Assembly: GCA_028875125.1 (NCBI GenBank)
Contig: JAPPGC010000020.1
Span: forward strand, 1 to 40,555
Length of the DNA: 40,555 nt
DNA from: Bacteroidota bacterium
GTDB lineage: Bacteria; Bacteroidota; Rhodothermia; Rhodothermales; Bin80
Direction: 5' to 3'
The notes below the pieces were generated by a model. That model ran no database searches. It had not been told where the DNA came from and saw nothing but the letters and a program-made list of their open reading frames with translations. Positions 26,584-33,760 of this stretch are shown here, piece after piece. Position 1 is the first letter of the stretch, and the number at the start of each line of letters is the position of its first letter. Both the position numbers and the translations under genes were made by a program.

Positions 26584-27468
26584 ATGCGTCAAGCCTACCT
26601 GCTTTGCTTGCTTTTTATTGGCTGCTCGTCCAGTTTTCCCGGAGAGAGGACTGTGGAGGACGATTTGGGGCGTACTGTGGTATTGCCTCCTACGATAGAG
26701 AGAATTACTACGCTTGCCCCAAGTGTGACGGAACTTGCATTTGCGGCGGGGGCTGGATCAAAAATAGTGGGGGTATCAACATTCGACGACTATCCCCCAG
26801 GCATTGACACATTACCGCGATTTGACATGCTTCCAACGGATTTTGAAGCTATTGTCGCTCTTGACCCTGAACTGGTCCTCGCAAGCGAGCAGGTGAACAG
26901 CCTAAAGGATATTGACATATTCTCATCGTCGGGCATTCCGGTATATTTTGTTGCGGTGAATACGCTTCCAGATGTGACCCGTGCGATTCGAGCCCTGGGG
27001 GAATTATTTGGAACCACAGAGGCCGCGACAAGGCGTGCCATTCAACTGGAAGACTCGCTGGCACAATTGTCGGCGCTCACCGCCAGTCTATCCGAGCGAC
27101 CGCGTACATTGTTCTTGATCGACGATGTCACGCTATATGCATTTGGGCAGGGAAGCTACATTCATGATATGATTGATCTAGCCGGGGGTCACAGTATCAC
27201 GCAAACAATGACCACACGTTTTCCCGTACTTACTGACGAGTTCGTACTAGACGCCAGGCCTGAAGTGATTGTAGGCTCATTCGGCCTGCAGTATGATGCC
27301 ACGAAACTTGTTTCGCATCACGCAACCTGGGATATTGTACCCGCGGTCGTGTCCGGCCGAGTCTATGGACTGCATCCAGATCCTTATTTACGGCCGGGAC
27401 CGCGCCTGGTGTCCGGGGCATGGGCACTTGCAAGAATTTTGCATCCTGACACAGTGATTGATCCATGA
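26584..27468 (+). CDS. Periplasmic substrate-binding lipoprotein, BtuF/FepB type
   Basis: A 294-residue class III ABC binding protein. The lipobox is LLFIGC (Cys14). The mature protein shows DDLGRTVVLP, RITTLAPSVTELAFAAGAGSKIVGVS and DPELVLAS, matching the vitamin B12 / Fe-siderophore binding family. The lobes are linked by a long helix (TRAIRALGELFGTTEAATRRA). Cobalamin or a haem or siderophore complex is the likely ligand; the sequence alone does not choose. It overlaps the permease gene by 4 bp. The 112-bp leader is too short for a full B12 riboswitch and I see no conserved B12 box. Confidence 0.87.
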   Translation: MRQAYLLCLLFIGCSSSFPGERTVEDDLGRTVVLPPTIERITTLAPSVTELAFAAGAGSKIVGVSTFDDYPPGIDTLPRFDMLPTDFEAIVALDPELVLASEQVNSLKDIDIFSSSGIPVYFVAVNTLPDVTRAIRALGELFGTTEAATRRAIQLEDSLAQLSALTASLSERPRTLFLIDDVTLYAFGQGSYIHDMIDLAGGHSITQTMTTRFPVLTDEFVLDARPEVIVGSFGLQYDATKLVSHHATWDIVPAVVSGRVYGLHPDPYLRPGPRLVSGAWALARILHPDTVIDP

Positions 27469-28481
27469 ATCGCTGGGCCATTGGATTACTGGTATTGGCA
27501 TTTTTCAGCGTGATCATCTCTGTGAGCACAGGAGATGAAGTGTCGTTCTCCGAGGCACTGTCCGTGCTATGGCATCATCTGACGTTTGGGTACGGGAACG
27601 CCCCAGACCCCATAGCAGATCGCATCGTGTGGAGGCTTCGCCTTCCTCGTGCCTTGCTTGCCCTTATTGTCGGTGGAGGGTTGGGGATTATCGGAGCAGC
27701 GATGCAAGCGCTTGTGCGTAATCCCCTGGCAGAGCCATATATCCTGGGGATTTCCAGTGGGGCGACTGCAGGTGCATCACTGTTTTACCTGGGATTCCTG
27801 CCTCCCTTGATATCTAAGGCGGTATCAATGCCAGTGGCTGCTTTTGCCGGAGGCTTGTGTGCAATTCTCATCGTTTACAGTGTTGCAGGTGGTCGGGGGC
27901 ATCTATCGGTTACTCGGCTGCTCCTTGCTGGTGTGGCTGTTGCCTCGCTAATGGGTGCTCTTTCTTCCTTCATTACCCTATCGTCGCCCGAGCCCGACAA
28001 ACTCAGGTCAGTGCTTTTTTGGTTGTTGGGATCACTTCACTTGGCAACTTGGAGTACGCTGATTTGGCCTTCAATAGCCGTGCTGATAGGCCTCATCTCG
28101 TTACTTGTGCTGGCACGTCCTTTGGATGGGATGCTAACCGGCGATGAATCTGCTCACTCACTTGGGGTTCAGGTTGAGTCTATTAAGCGAATCTTGATTA
28201 TTCTCGCTTCTCTGGTTACTGGATCTATCGTGGCTGCAAGCGGAGCGATTGGCTTCGTTGGTTTGATTGTTCCTCACGCCGTACGCTCCGTAACTGGCGT
28301 AACCCACCGGCGTGTACTGCCGGCAAGTTTTATCGCCGGCGCGGTATTCCTTTTATGGGCCGACCTTGTAGCAAGAGCTATCCTACCAGGGGCACAGTTA
28401 CCGGTTGGCATTGTGACTGCCCTCTGCGGTGTGCCGTTTTTCCTGATTCTGCTGCGACGCAGTAACTATGGCTTTGGTTGA
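27465..28481 (+). CDS. FecCD-type ABC permease, BtuC-like
   Basis: A 338-residue inner-membrane permease with about ten helices. RLRLPRALLALIVGGGLGIIGAAMQALVRNPLAEPYILGIS is the strongly conserved FecCD opening (split here: RLPRALLALIVGGGLGI, then QALVRNPLAEPYILG). The coupling region GAIGFVGLIVPHAVR and the GAQLPVGIVTALCGVPFFLILL end are present. It works with the upstream binding protein. No ATPase gene (btuD/fecE) follows; the next 1.4 kb has only small unknown ORFs, so the ATPase must be encoded elsewhere or has been lost. Confidence 0.93.
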   Translation: MNRWAIGLLVLAFFSVIISVSTGDEVSFSEALSVLWHHLTFGYGNAPDPIADRIVWRLRLPRALLALIVGGGLGIIGAAMQALVRNPLAEPYILGISSGATAGASLFYLGFLPPLISKAVSMPVAAFAGGLCAILIVYSVAGGRGHLSVTRLLLAGVAVASLMGALSSFITLSSPEPDKLRSVLFWLLGSLHLATWSTLIWPSIAVLIGLISLLVLARPLDGMLTGDESAHSLGVQVESIKRILIILASLVTGSIVAASGAIGFVGLIVPHAVRSVTGVTHRRVLPASFIAGAVFLLWADLVARAILPGAQLPVGIVTALCGVPFFLILLRRSNYGFG

Positions 28482-28615
28482 TTCTCTGGTGACTAAGGCA
28501 ATACAATACACCGCCTATGCGACAATGTAAGTTCAAGATTCTCCTATGGTGGGATATTTATTTCACAATCCTTGCAGGCGGTGAATTCCGAAAGTCTGCG
28601 CCGGGGGAAGTTCGG

Positions 28616-28651
28616 ACAAAAGATTCAGATTACCCTGCACGCCCAACGCGG
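28616..28651 (+). repeat. Left copy of a diverged direct repeat (core CCCTGCACGCCCA)
   Basis: The 13-nt core at 28633-28645 recurs exactly at 29349-29361. The preceding bases ACAAA-G-TTC-GA and the trailing GCGG are also shared with gaps. The core looks like the 3' end of a tRNA-type molecule but no tRNA folds around it. Confidence 0.55.
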
Positions 28652-28748
28652 ACTCGATGCAGTGTCTGGACAGAAGGAAGCGTCAACAATAATGTTTTCT
28701 GTCTTTCCAAGAGTACAGACAAGATGCTAATCATTGACAATCGCGCGG

Positions 28749-28973
28749 ATGAGAGCCTTCAATTGTGTTTTCGGGATCAAGGTAGGGTCACTGGATGGTA
28801 AGGCAAAAGACGAAAGACCGCAGGGTACGACAAGGGATACGGGCAACCCCACCCCCTTTATTTATATTACAAGGGATGGGGAATCACTTGAACAGATCGA
28901 ATCTGGCTACGGATCGGGGATACGCGCACAATTGAAAAAGATGATCAAAGCTGACGATGAGGTGACAACATGA
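28749..28973 (+). CDS. Small hypothetical protein
   Basis: A 74-residue ORF from ATG 28749 (a TTG at 28734 is also possible). The C-terminal half (TPFIYITRDGESLEQIESGYGSG, then RAQLKKMIKADDEV) has the amphipathic, charged look of a real protein, while the N-terminus is unremarkable. There is no family I recognise and no signal peptide or membrane helix. Its stop overlaps the next start (ATGA), the main evidence that it is translated. No Shine-Dalgarno sequence precedes it. Confidence 0.4.
   Translation: MRAFNCVFGIKVGSLDGKAKDERPQGTTRDTGNPTPFIYITRDGESLEQIESGYGSGIRAQLKKMIKADDEVTT
28959..28965 (+). promoter_or_regulatory. Ribosome binding site of the 93-residue ORF
   Basis: GAGGTGA lies 4 nt before the ATG at 28970. 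This is one of the few strong Shine-Dalgarno sites in the window and supports that start. Confidence 0.6.
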
Positions 28974-29251
28974 AATCCTACCTGCGGGAACGCATGAATC
29001 AGAAGGCAAATGATGTGGCAAATTGGCCGTTACATCAGTTGGAGCGGGAGAGCGAGCGACTGAAAATTGCAAGGGATGAAGCGCTGGAACAGATTGCCTC
29101 CCCTCCAAGCAAAGCGGACATTCCGGCCATGATGGAATTTCTTCTATTGACGCATGAATTGTACGCGGTTGATCACGTGTTGCAGCTACGGCATGATGAT
29201 CCACAAGGTCAGATACGATTCATCAAGATGGATTTACCGGGGATTGCGTGA
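28970..29251 (+). CDS. Small hypothetical helical protein
   Basis: A 93-residue, mostly helical, charged protein (LERESERLKIARDEALEQIAS, then MMEFLLLTHELYAVDHVLQL). It has a strong ribosome site, a 4-bp overlap with the upstream ORF and coding-like residue use, so I think it is real. There is no signal peptide, membrane helix or known motif. It lies inside a patch bounded by short direct repeats, so it may belong to a small mobile or accessory unit. Function is unknown. Confidence 0.6.
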   Translation: MKSYLRERMNQKANDVANWPLHQLERESERLKIARDEALEQIASPPSKADIPAMMEFLLLTHELYAVDHVLQLRHDDPQGQIRFIKMDLPGIA

Positions 29252-29436
29252 GGCACAGAGTAGCCTCGTCAATGCTGATTTGGTATGGAGCGGGTTACGG
29301 TACGGCAAAACGTACTTTAGGCAAGACGATCAGCTACAAAGTTCGAACCCCTGCACGCCCAGATAGCGGCGTACCCGCGGGAATAGATCGGAATTGTGGA
29401 CAGCTTGCAGTGGTCACCTCAAATGGCGAACGGTAG
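29248..29436 (+). CDS. Possible small ORF, weakly supported
   Basis: A 62-residue ORF from GTG 29248, overlapping the previous stop (GTGA). The product is basic and lacks recognisable features. The right copy of the CCCTGCACGCCCA repeat lies inside it. Apart from the 4-bp overlap nothing supports it, and it may be a chance frame. Confidence 0.2.
   Translation: MRHRVASSMLIWYGAGYGTAKRTLGKTISYKVRTPARPDSGVPAGIDRNCGQLAVVTSNGER
29336..29368 (+). repeat. Right copy of the diverged direct repeat (core CCCTGCACGCCCA)
   Basis: Begins ACAAAGTTCGAAC and contains the 13-nt core at 29349-29361, then GATAGCGG. Together with the copy at 28616-28651 it bounds about 0.7 kb carrying the small ORFs. The T-arm-like TTCGAAC is followed by an acceptor-like CACGCCC, but the T-stem pairs at only 3 of 5 positions and no GGGCGTG acceptor lies upstream. 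Confidence 0.55.
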
Positions 29437-29955
29437 ATCTTACAATTGCCAAAGACGAAGCGCCTTGATACGTAACATCGTATATAATGCCCAAAGAAAA
29501 ACATAGGATAATCCTGCCTGGGTTGGATTGAAAACAAACGGCGAACGATACAGCTTCCACTTCTGTAACCACCTAAAAGTGCCCCATAAATCGGAAAGCT
29601 TTTCGATTGATCGAATCCAGAAACGCTCAACCATTGCAACGAGGCAGCTACCCGTCAAAATGGTCACAGTCCACAGGAAATCCCACGATTGCAGATGACA
29701 TACCGGATCGACTCGTGCAGCTCGCCCATCGCATTGAACTCAGGGGCGAGTCCGTGAGAAAACAATTCACAAAAACCGAAAAACCCGTACCGTGAAACAA
29801 CAATGAGATACGCTCATTTGAACCCAAACCAAACGAAAAACACTCCAAAATAAATGCTGCAAGTGGTCAACTTCAATCCGAATAGGTGATCAACATCAAC
29901 CTGAACAGGCAGGCAGTTCGTCTGAATATACAGTCGTGTACAGCCGTTCCGCAAT
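29437..29955. other. Gene-poor interval with short diverged repeats
   Basis: There is no supported gene. A 21-bp element at 29420-29440 recurs at 29535-29555 with 17 of 21 matches (shared GGCGAACG). On the minus strand both read as Lys-x-Tyr-Arg-Ser-Pro-Phe, in two different weak ORFs (29334-29639 and 29440-29667). A 62-residue plus-strand ORF at 29607-29795 contains DIPDRLVQLAHRIELRG, which looks helical but is not identifiable. The stretch may be eroded coding sequence. Confidence 0.45.
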
Positions 29956-29963
29956 GAGGTGAG
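29956..29963 (+). promoter_or_regulatory. Ribosome binding site of the polyprenyl synthase gene
   Basis: GAGGTGAG lies 5 nt before ATG 29969 and fixes that start. Confidence 0.65.
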
Positions 29964-29968
29964 ATTGG

Positions 29969-30964
29969 ATGGAGGCAAATCAGGCGGAAACTGCGATCGC
30001 GCTGCGAGAGATCCAGTCGGTTGTGGAAGATGACATTAAGGAGTTTTATCATCACTTCAGAGCCGCAGTGCGTGTGGAGCATGGGCTCCTGAACCTGATT
30101 CTGCGGTATGTGTTGCGTCAAAAAGGTAAGCGTGTTCGGCCGCTACTAGTGCTTTTGGCGGCAAAGACTTGTGGGGGCATCAATGAACGCAGTTACCGCG
30201 CTGCTGCGCTGGTAGAACTGCTTCACACTGCTACGCTTGTACATGATGATGTCGTGGACGAGTCTGAAAAGCGACGGGGATCCTTTTCAATCAATGCGCT
30301 CTGGGGCAATAAAGTAGCCGTACTCCTTGGCGATTACTTTCTCAGCCGCGGTCTGTTACTGGCCCTGGAACACGATGATTTTGACATGCTGCGCGTTCTC
30401 AGCAATGCCGTGCAGCGTATGAGCGAAGGGGAATTGCGCCAAGTGCAGCGGACACGAAACCTGGATGTTGATATAGATTCTTACTACCGGATCATATCAG
30501 ATAAAACAGCCTCTCTTCTGGCCGCATGTACCCACTGTGGAGCTTTGAGTGCAAATACTGACGCAACCAGTATAGAGCATATGTGCGAGTTCGGCGAACA
30601 GCTGGGGCTGGCTTTCCAGATACGGGATGATCTTTTCGACTATGGTTCCGGCGGAATCGGAAAGCCCGTGGGCACCGATCTGCAGAAGAAACTGGTTACG
30701 CTCCCCCTGATACACGCCCTTAATGTCACGAACTCGACCGAGCGCAGGCGAATACTGAAAATCATACGCAGGGGTAAAGGAACCCGACAGAACCGCAAAG
30801 TCATTCTTGATTTTGTTGAGACTACAGGAGGGCTGGCCTACGCACAGGAACGCATGGAATATCATGTGAAAAAGGCGCAAACTTTGTTGGAGAACTTCCC
30901 GGATTCGGATGCACGCCGGGCGATGCACGCACTCAGCCAATACGTAATTGCACGAAAAAAATAG
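29969..30964 (+). CDS. Long-chain trans-polyprenyl diphosphate synthase
   Basis: A 331-residue prenyltransferase that extends allylic diphosphates with isopentenyl diphosphate, probably for the menaquinone side chain. The first Asp-rich motif is LVHDDVVDESEKRRG (DDxxD). The second is QIRDDLFDYGSG. KGKRVRPLLVLLAAK and GKPVGTDLQKKLVTLPLIHAL are the family's IPP-binding and late motifs. The residues before the first motif (ELLHTATL) are small or aliphatic, as in long-chain enzymes, but product length cannot be read reliably. It stands alone after the gene-poor patch and converges with the GWxTD gene 5 bp away. Confidence 0.94.
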   Translation: MEANQAETAIALREIQSVVEDDIKEFYHHFRAAVRVEHGLLNLILRYVLRQKGKRVRPLLVLLAAKTCGGINERSYRAAALVELLHTATLVHDDVVDESEKRRGSFSINALWGNKVAVLLGDYFLSRGLLLALEHDDFDMLRVLSNAVQRMSEGELRQVQRTRNLDVDIDSYYRIISDKTASLLAACTHCGALSANTDATSIEHMCEFGEQLGLAFQIRDDLFDYGSGGIGKPVGTDLQKKLVTLPLIHALNVTNSTERRRILKIIRRGKGTRQNRKVILDFVETTGGLAYAQERMEYHVKKAQTLLENFPDSDARRAMHALSQYVIARKK

Positions 30965-30969
30965 TTCTG

Positions 30970-32958
30970 CTATTTCAGGTGCAGCGCTCGTCCAGTTCTG
31001 GCTACCACACCAGTTACAAGGTCCTCTACTTCCACCTCTATAGTGTAGCTTCCGGCTGAAGCTTCTCCAAGGTCAAGGGCTACGTAAGAAAGGGGCGAGG
31101 AATTGGCACTCCGCTGTTCGCTTGTCTGCAAAGTAATTGTCCCCTCCTGGCCCGCGTCAACAGGTGTGAGTGTGTATGCAATGCGATACCTTGTTTGCCC
31201 GTCCGGTTCCTGAGTCAAATTGTAAATCTCAAAGTACACGAACGGAGCTGTGGGTCGTTCGAATTGTCCAGATGGATTCACAAATAGTATCACGTCATCA
31301 CGCTCATCCGCATCTGGGAGCACAGCTATACTGTCCGCGAATAACATATCACTCAACTGCAGGCCGGTATCGGTATATCTGGGTACGGTATAGTCGAATC
31401 TGTACGCACGAAGATGTACGCCATCTAGCACTCGGGCATGAAGCGCAATATTGAACCTATCTGCGGATAAATCTACCTGAAACCGGTCTACAAAAGCATC
31501 CTCGCCACGGCCAAATTGCGATTGTTTCCGTGCGTAATTAATGCGCTCCCAGTCACCGGTATGAATCGCGAAGCCGGTTTCCACTACAACAGAATCGGGG
31601 CCGCGCACACGTGCAGTTTCGTGCAAGGGGACTTTGTAGTAAATTTCCACCAAGGTTCGGCCGTCAAGCCCACGGAATGCGCCAACGATGTACGGAATCT
31701 CCCAGTGCCGAGTATCAGATGACCACTGATGCCGGTCTGTGCTCAATCCATTTACGAGATAGTCCACACTCTTCCGTTCCGCATCCAGTGCATCCAGACC
31801 TACAACCGCCGGCTCAAATGTTGGTCCAAGTGGAGAAGGCACAAAATGCTCTGTAACCCCACATACCTGACCTATACAGGTTGGAGCAAAATGGAAAACA
31901 AGCAGCGAGTCATTGTAGAGCCAGGAATTTGCTTCCCCAACGGTATAGTCGTCAGGTTCTCCGTGACGCATGAATACGATGCCGCGATCATTAAAATCAG
32001 AACTTAGCTCGTAGGTGACCGGAAAATATGTCTCATCGTGTGTGAACGCACTCCGGAACCACGAACGGTACCCGTTGAACAGAAAATTCTGCTCAGCAAT
32101 ACGCAGCCGACGGTAATGTTCAACCATCCGTGCGTTGTAAGCGGCAGCCGGCATGGGGTCTCGGCTGGTCCAAAACGTACTGAAAAACTTGCGGTACTCT
32201 TCCAACTCTTCAACGCGCTCAAAGGCAGCTACCTCTGCCGGGCTGGCAATGGTTTTTATTTCTTCAAAGAAGACCAGCGCATCTACTTTCGAATCGATAC
32301 CGGAAATCGCTTCCTCGATGGTTTCTGTACCAATCTCCGGGCGCATTCGAGCAAAGCTTAACCGCGCCTGTGCAAGAAGTAGGGGAGTTTCTGATATATC
32401 TTCGTCATCGGCATAGATTGTTTCTGCAGAATCGTACATGCCCTGTCGTTCGTATGCACGACCGATAAATAGCGGGGCCAGAGAGCCTGATTGACTCCGT
32501 AACCACAATCGTGCCTTCTGAGGCGCAGTCGTCACGACGTAGCGCCAGTAAAAAGACAACAGGCGGGGCAGTACGTAATCCAGATCCGGCCGGTGCTCCA
32601 GTTGGGCTTCTCCCAATCTGATTGCTCCCTCTAAATCGTCCTCATACCGTTTTAGGATCGCGTACTGAAAGAGGACGTCCTGGTATGCAGAGTCTAGGGC
32701 AACTACGAATTCAAAATCAGCCGCACTGCGCGCCAGCACACGCTGAAGACGATTCTTGAGTGTGGGATTCCGGCCGCGTTCGCGTAACGCGATCCCACGA
32801 AGGTAACGACCTTCAATATCGGTATCGTCTGATTCGAGAAGCTCGTCCAGTAACTGGACCGCGCGTCCATAACCCTGGCTCCCGACAGCCTGGCGGGCCG
32901 CCTGCAAATCCGTCGCAGGGACCTGTGAGAGCAGCAAAATAAGGAAGCACCAAGACAT
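30970..32958 (-). CDS. GWxTD-type exported TPR protein (degenerate motif)
   Basis: A 662-residue protein with a signal peptide (CFLILLLSQVPA). The N-terminal ~210 residues look like TPR helices (YGRAVQLLDELLESDDTDIEG, YLRGIALRERGR, PLFIGRAYERQGMYDSAETIY). Around residues 250-340 is the GWxTD domain: EEYRKFFSTFWTSRDP, then YNARMVEHYRRLRIAEQNF and DFNDRGIVFMRHGEPDDY. The naming motif itself is degenerate here (SSDFNDRG instead of GWxTDRG), but IVFMRHGEPDDY is diagnostic. The C-terminal half is beta-rich. Such proteins occur in Acidobacteria, Rhodothermota and related groups with unknown function. It may share a transcript with the CsbD-like gene. Confidence 0.82.
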   Translation of the reverse strand: MSWCFLILLLSQVPATDLQAARQAVGSQGYGRAVQLLDELLESDDTDIEGRYLRGIALRERGRNPTLKNRLQRVLARSAADFEFVVALDSAYQDVLFQYAILKRYEDDLEGAIRLGEAQLEHRPDLDYVLPRLLSFYWRYVVTTAPQKARLWLRSQSGSLAPLFIGRAYERQGMYDSAETIYADDEDISETPLLLAQARLSFARMRPEIGTETIEEAISGIDSKVDALVFFEEIKTIASPAEVAAFERVEELEEYRKFFSTFWTSRDPMPAAAYNARMVEHYRRLRIAEQNFLFNGYRSWFRSAFTHDETYFPVTYELSSDFNDRGIVFMRHGEPDDYTVGEANSWLYNDSLLVFHFAPTCIGQVCGVTEHFVPSPLGPTFEPAVVGLDALDAERKSVDYLVNGLSTDRHQWSSDTRHWEIPYIVGAFRGLDGRTLVEIYYKVPLHETARVRGPDSVVVETGFAIHTGDWERINYARKQSQFGRGEDAFVDRFQVDLSADRFNIALHARVLDGVHLRAYRFDYTVPRYTDTGLQLSDMLFADSIAVLPDADERDDVILFVNPSGQFERPTAPFVYFEIYNLTQEPDGQTRYRIAYTLTPVDAGQEGTITLQTSEQRSANSSPLSYVALDLGEASAGSYTIEVEVEDLVTGVVARTGRALHLK

Positions 32959-33002
32959 CGCAGATTTTCGGCGAACCTGGGGGCTCTGCCACTGCGACGC
33001 GC

Positions 33003-33197
33003 CTAAATAATGGCGCTGATCTTTTGAAAGATCTCGCTCCTTGGCTCACCGGTTTTATCGTGAATGAGTTGGACCATCTTACGCATATTGCCGCGCGCCT
33101 TCTTCATCTCTTTCTCATTAAAATCCGCCTCGCTCCAAATGGCCGCTATCTGGCCGCACACCTGCTGCCAACTCTCGTTCATACGCTTAGTCGCCAT
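33003..33197 (-). CDS. CsbD-like small stress protein
   Basis: A 64-residue protein from the ATG at 33197. A longer in-frame start at 33263 would add 22 unlike residues. The pattern SWQQVCGQIAAIWSEADF, then ARGNMRKMVQLIHDKTGE and a C-terminal amphipathic helix follows the CsbD family (general stress, about 60-70 residues, function unclear). The match is by pattern only and could be a distant relative. It lies 45 bp upstream of the GWxTD gene on the same strand. Confidence 0.6.
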   Translation of the reverse strand: MATKRMNESWQQVCGQIAAIWSEADFNEKEMKKARGNMRKMVQLIHDKTGEPRSEIFQKISAII

Positions 33198-33278
33198 CAA
33201 CGCTGAATTAGATGTAGTATGTAAGGCATAAAATGCATTGAGGGCATGGACACCCCAAGACACAGTACAGGCGTATGC

Positions 33279-33740
33279 CTAAGCGACCAGTCTGTTCCAA
33301 AACATCAAGACCAACAGGACCAGCCAAAACAGGTGGCCGATGCCCGCATACATGGAGATTTTGCGGGCGTGCATTGATGCCTCATCACCGTTAGTTTCTG
33401 ATTCCGTGTTGTTGTTTCCCGTTTCGACGGCGGTGTACAATCGTTTCCAGGCTGGACGCAGGAACACGAACTGGATCCCTAATAGAACAACAATTAAAGC
33501 TGAAGCCGCGTGGTACTGCATTTGTCCGGGATATCCGTTTCCTGCCATCAGCAGCGCCATGGAGAACACGAAGGTAGCAATAAGCATAATGCCCATAAGT
33601 GACAAGGTGCGCAGTCCATCGACGGCGACCGCCATCTGCCCGGTCGCAGCGAGTTTGGCTTGACTGCCCAACCGTATGCTTAGCCCAAACCAGGCTGATG
33701 CCGTCAAAACATGGAGTAAAATCAGTAGCGTTACGATCAT
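33279..33740 (-). CDS. Small four-helix membrane protein
   Basis: A 153-residue protein with four predicted membrane helices: VTLLILLHVLTASAWFGLSI, LSLMGIMLIATFVFSMALLM, HAASALIVVLLGIQFVFL and a C-terminal IGHLFWLVLLVLMFW. A polar loop rich in Asn/Glu/Thr lies before the last helix. An N-terminal His in a helix and the overall layout recall small cytochrome-like or CopD/DUF2269-type proteins, but I do not recognise a family. Its start is 20 bp past the stop of the fadE-like gene, so it may be the last gene of the beta-oxidation run. Confidence 0.7.
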   Translation of the reverse strand: MIVTLLILLHVLTASAWFGLSIRLGSQAKLAATGQMAVAVDGLRTLSLMGIMLIATFVFSMALLMAGNGYPGQMQYHAASALIVVLLGIQFVFLRPAWKRLYTAVETGNNNTESETNGDEASMHARKISMYAGIGHLFWLVLLVLMFWNRLVA

Positions 33741-33760
33741 GGGCTTGTTCTCATATTTTG

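Noticed and set aside
29336-29368. tRNA-like sequence (TTCGAAC followed by CACGCCC)
   Set aside because: The T-stem pairs at only 3 of 5 positions and no matching acceptor 5' strand, D-arm or anticodon arm lies upstream.
29607-29795. NepR-like small ORF (IPDRLVQLAHRIE)
   Set aside because: The likeness is a few residues only, no PhyR or ECF partner is present, and NepR is not expected outside Alphaproteobacteria.
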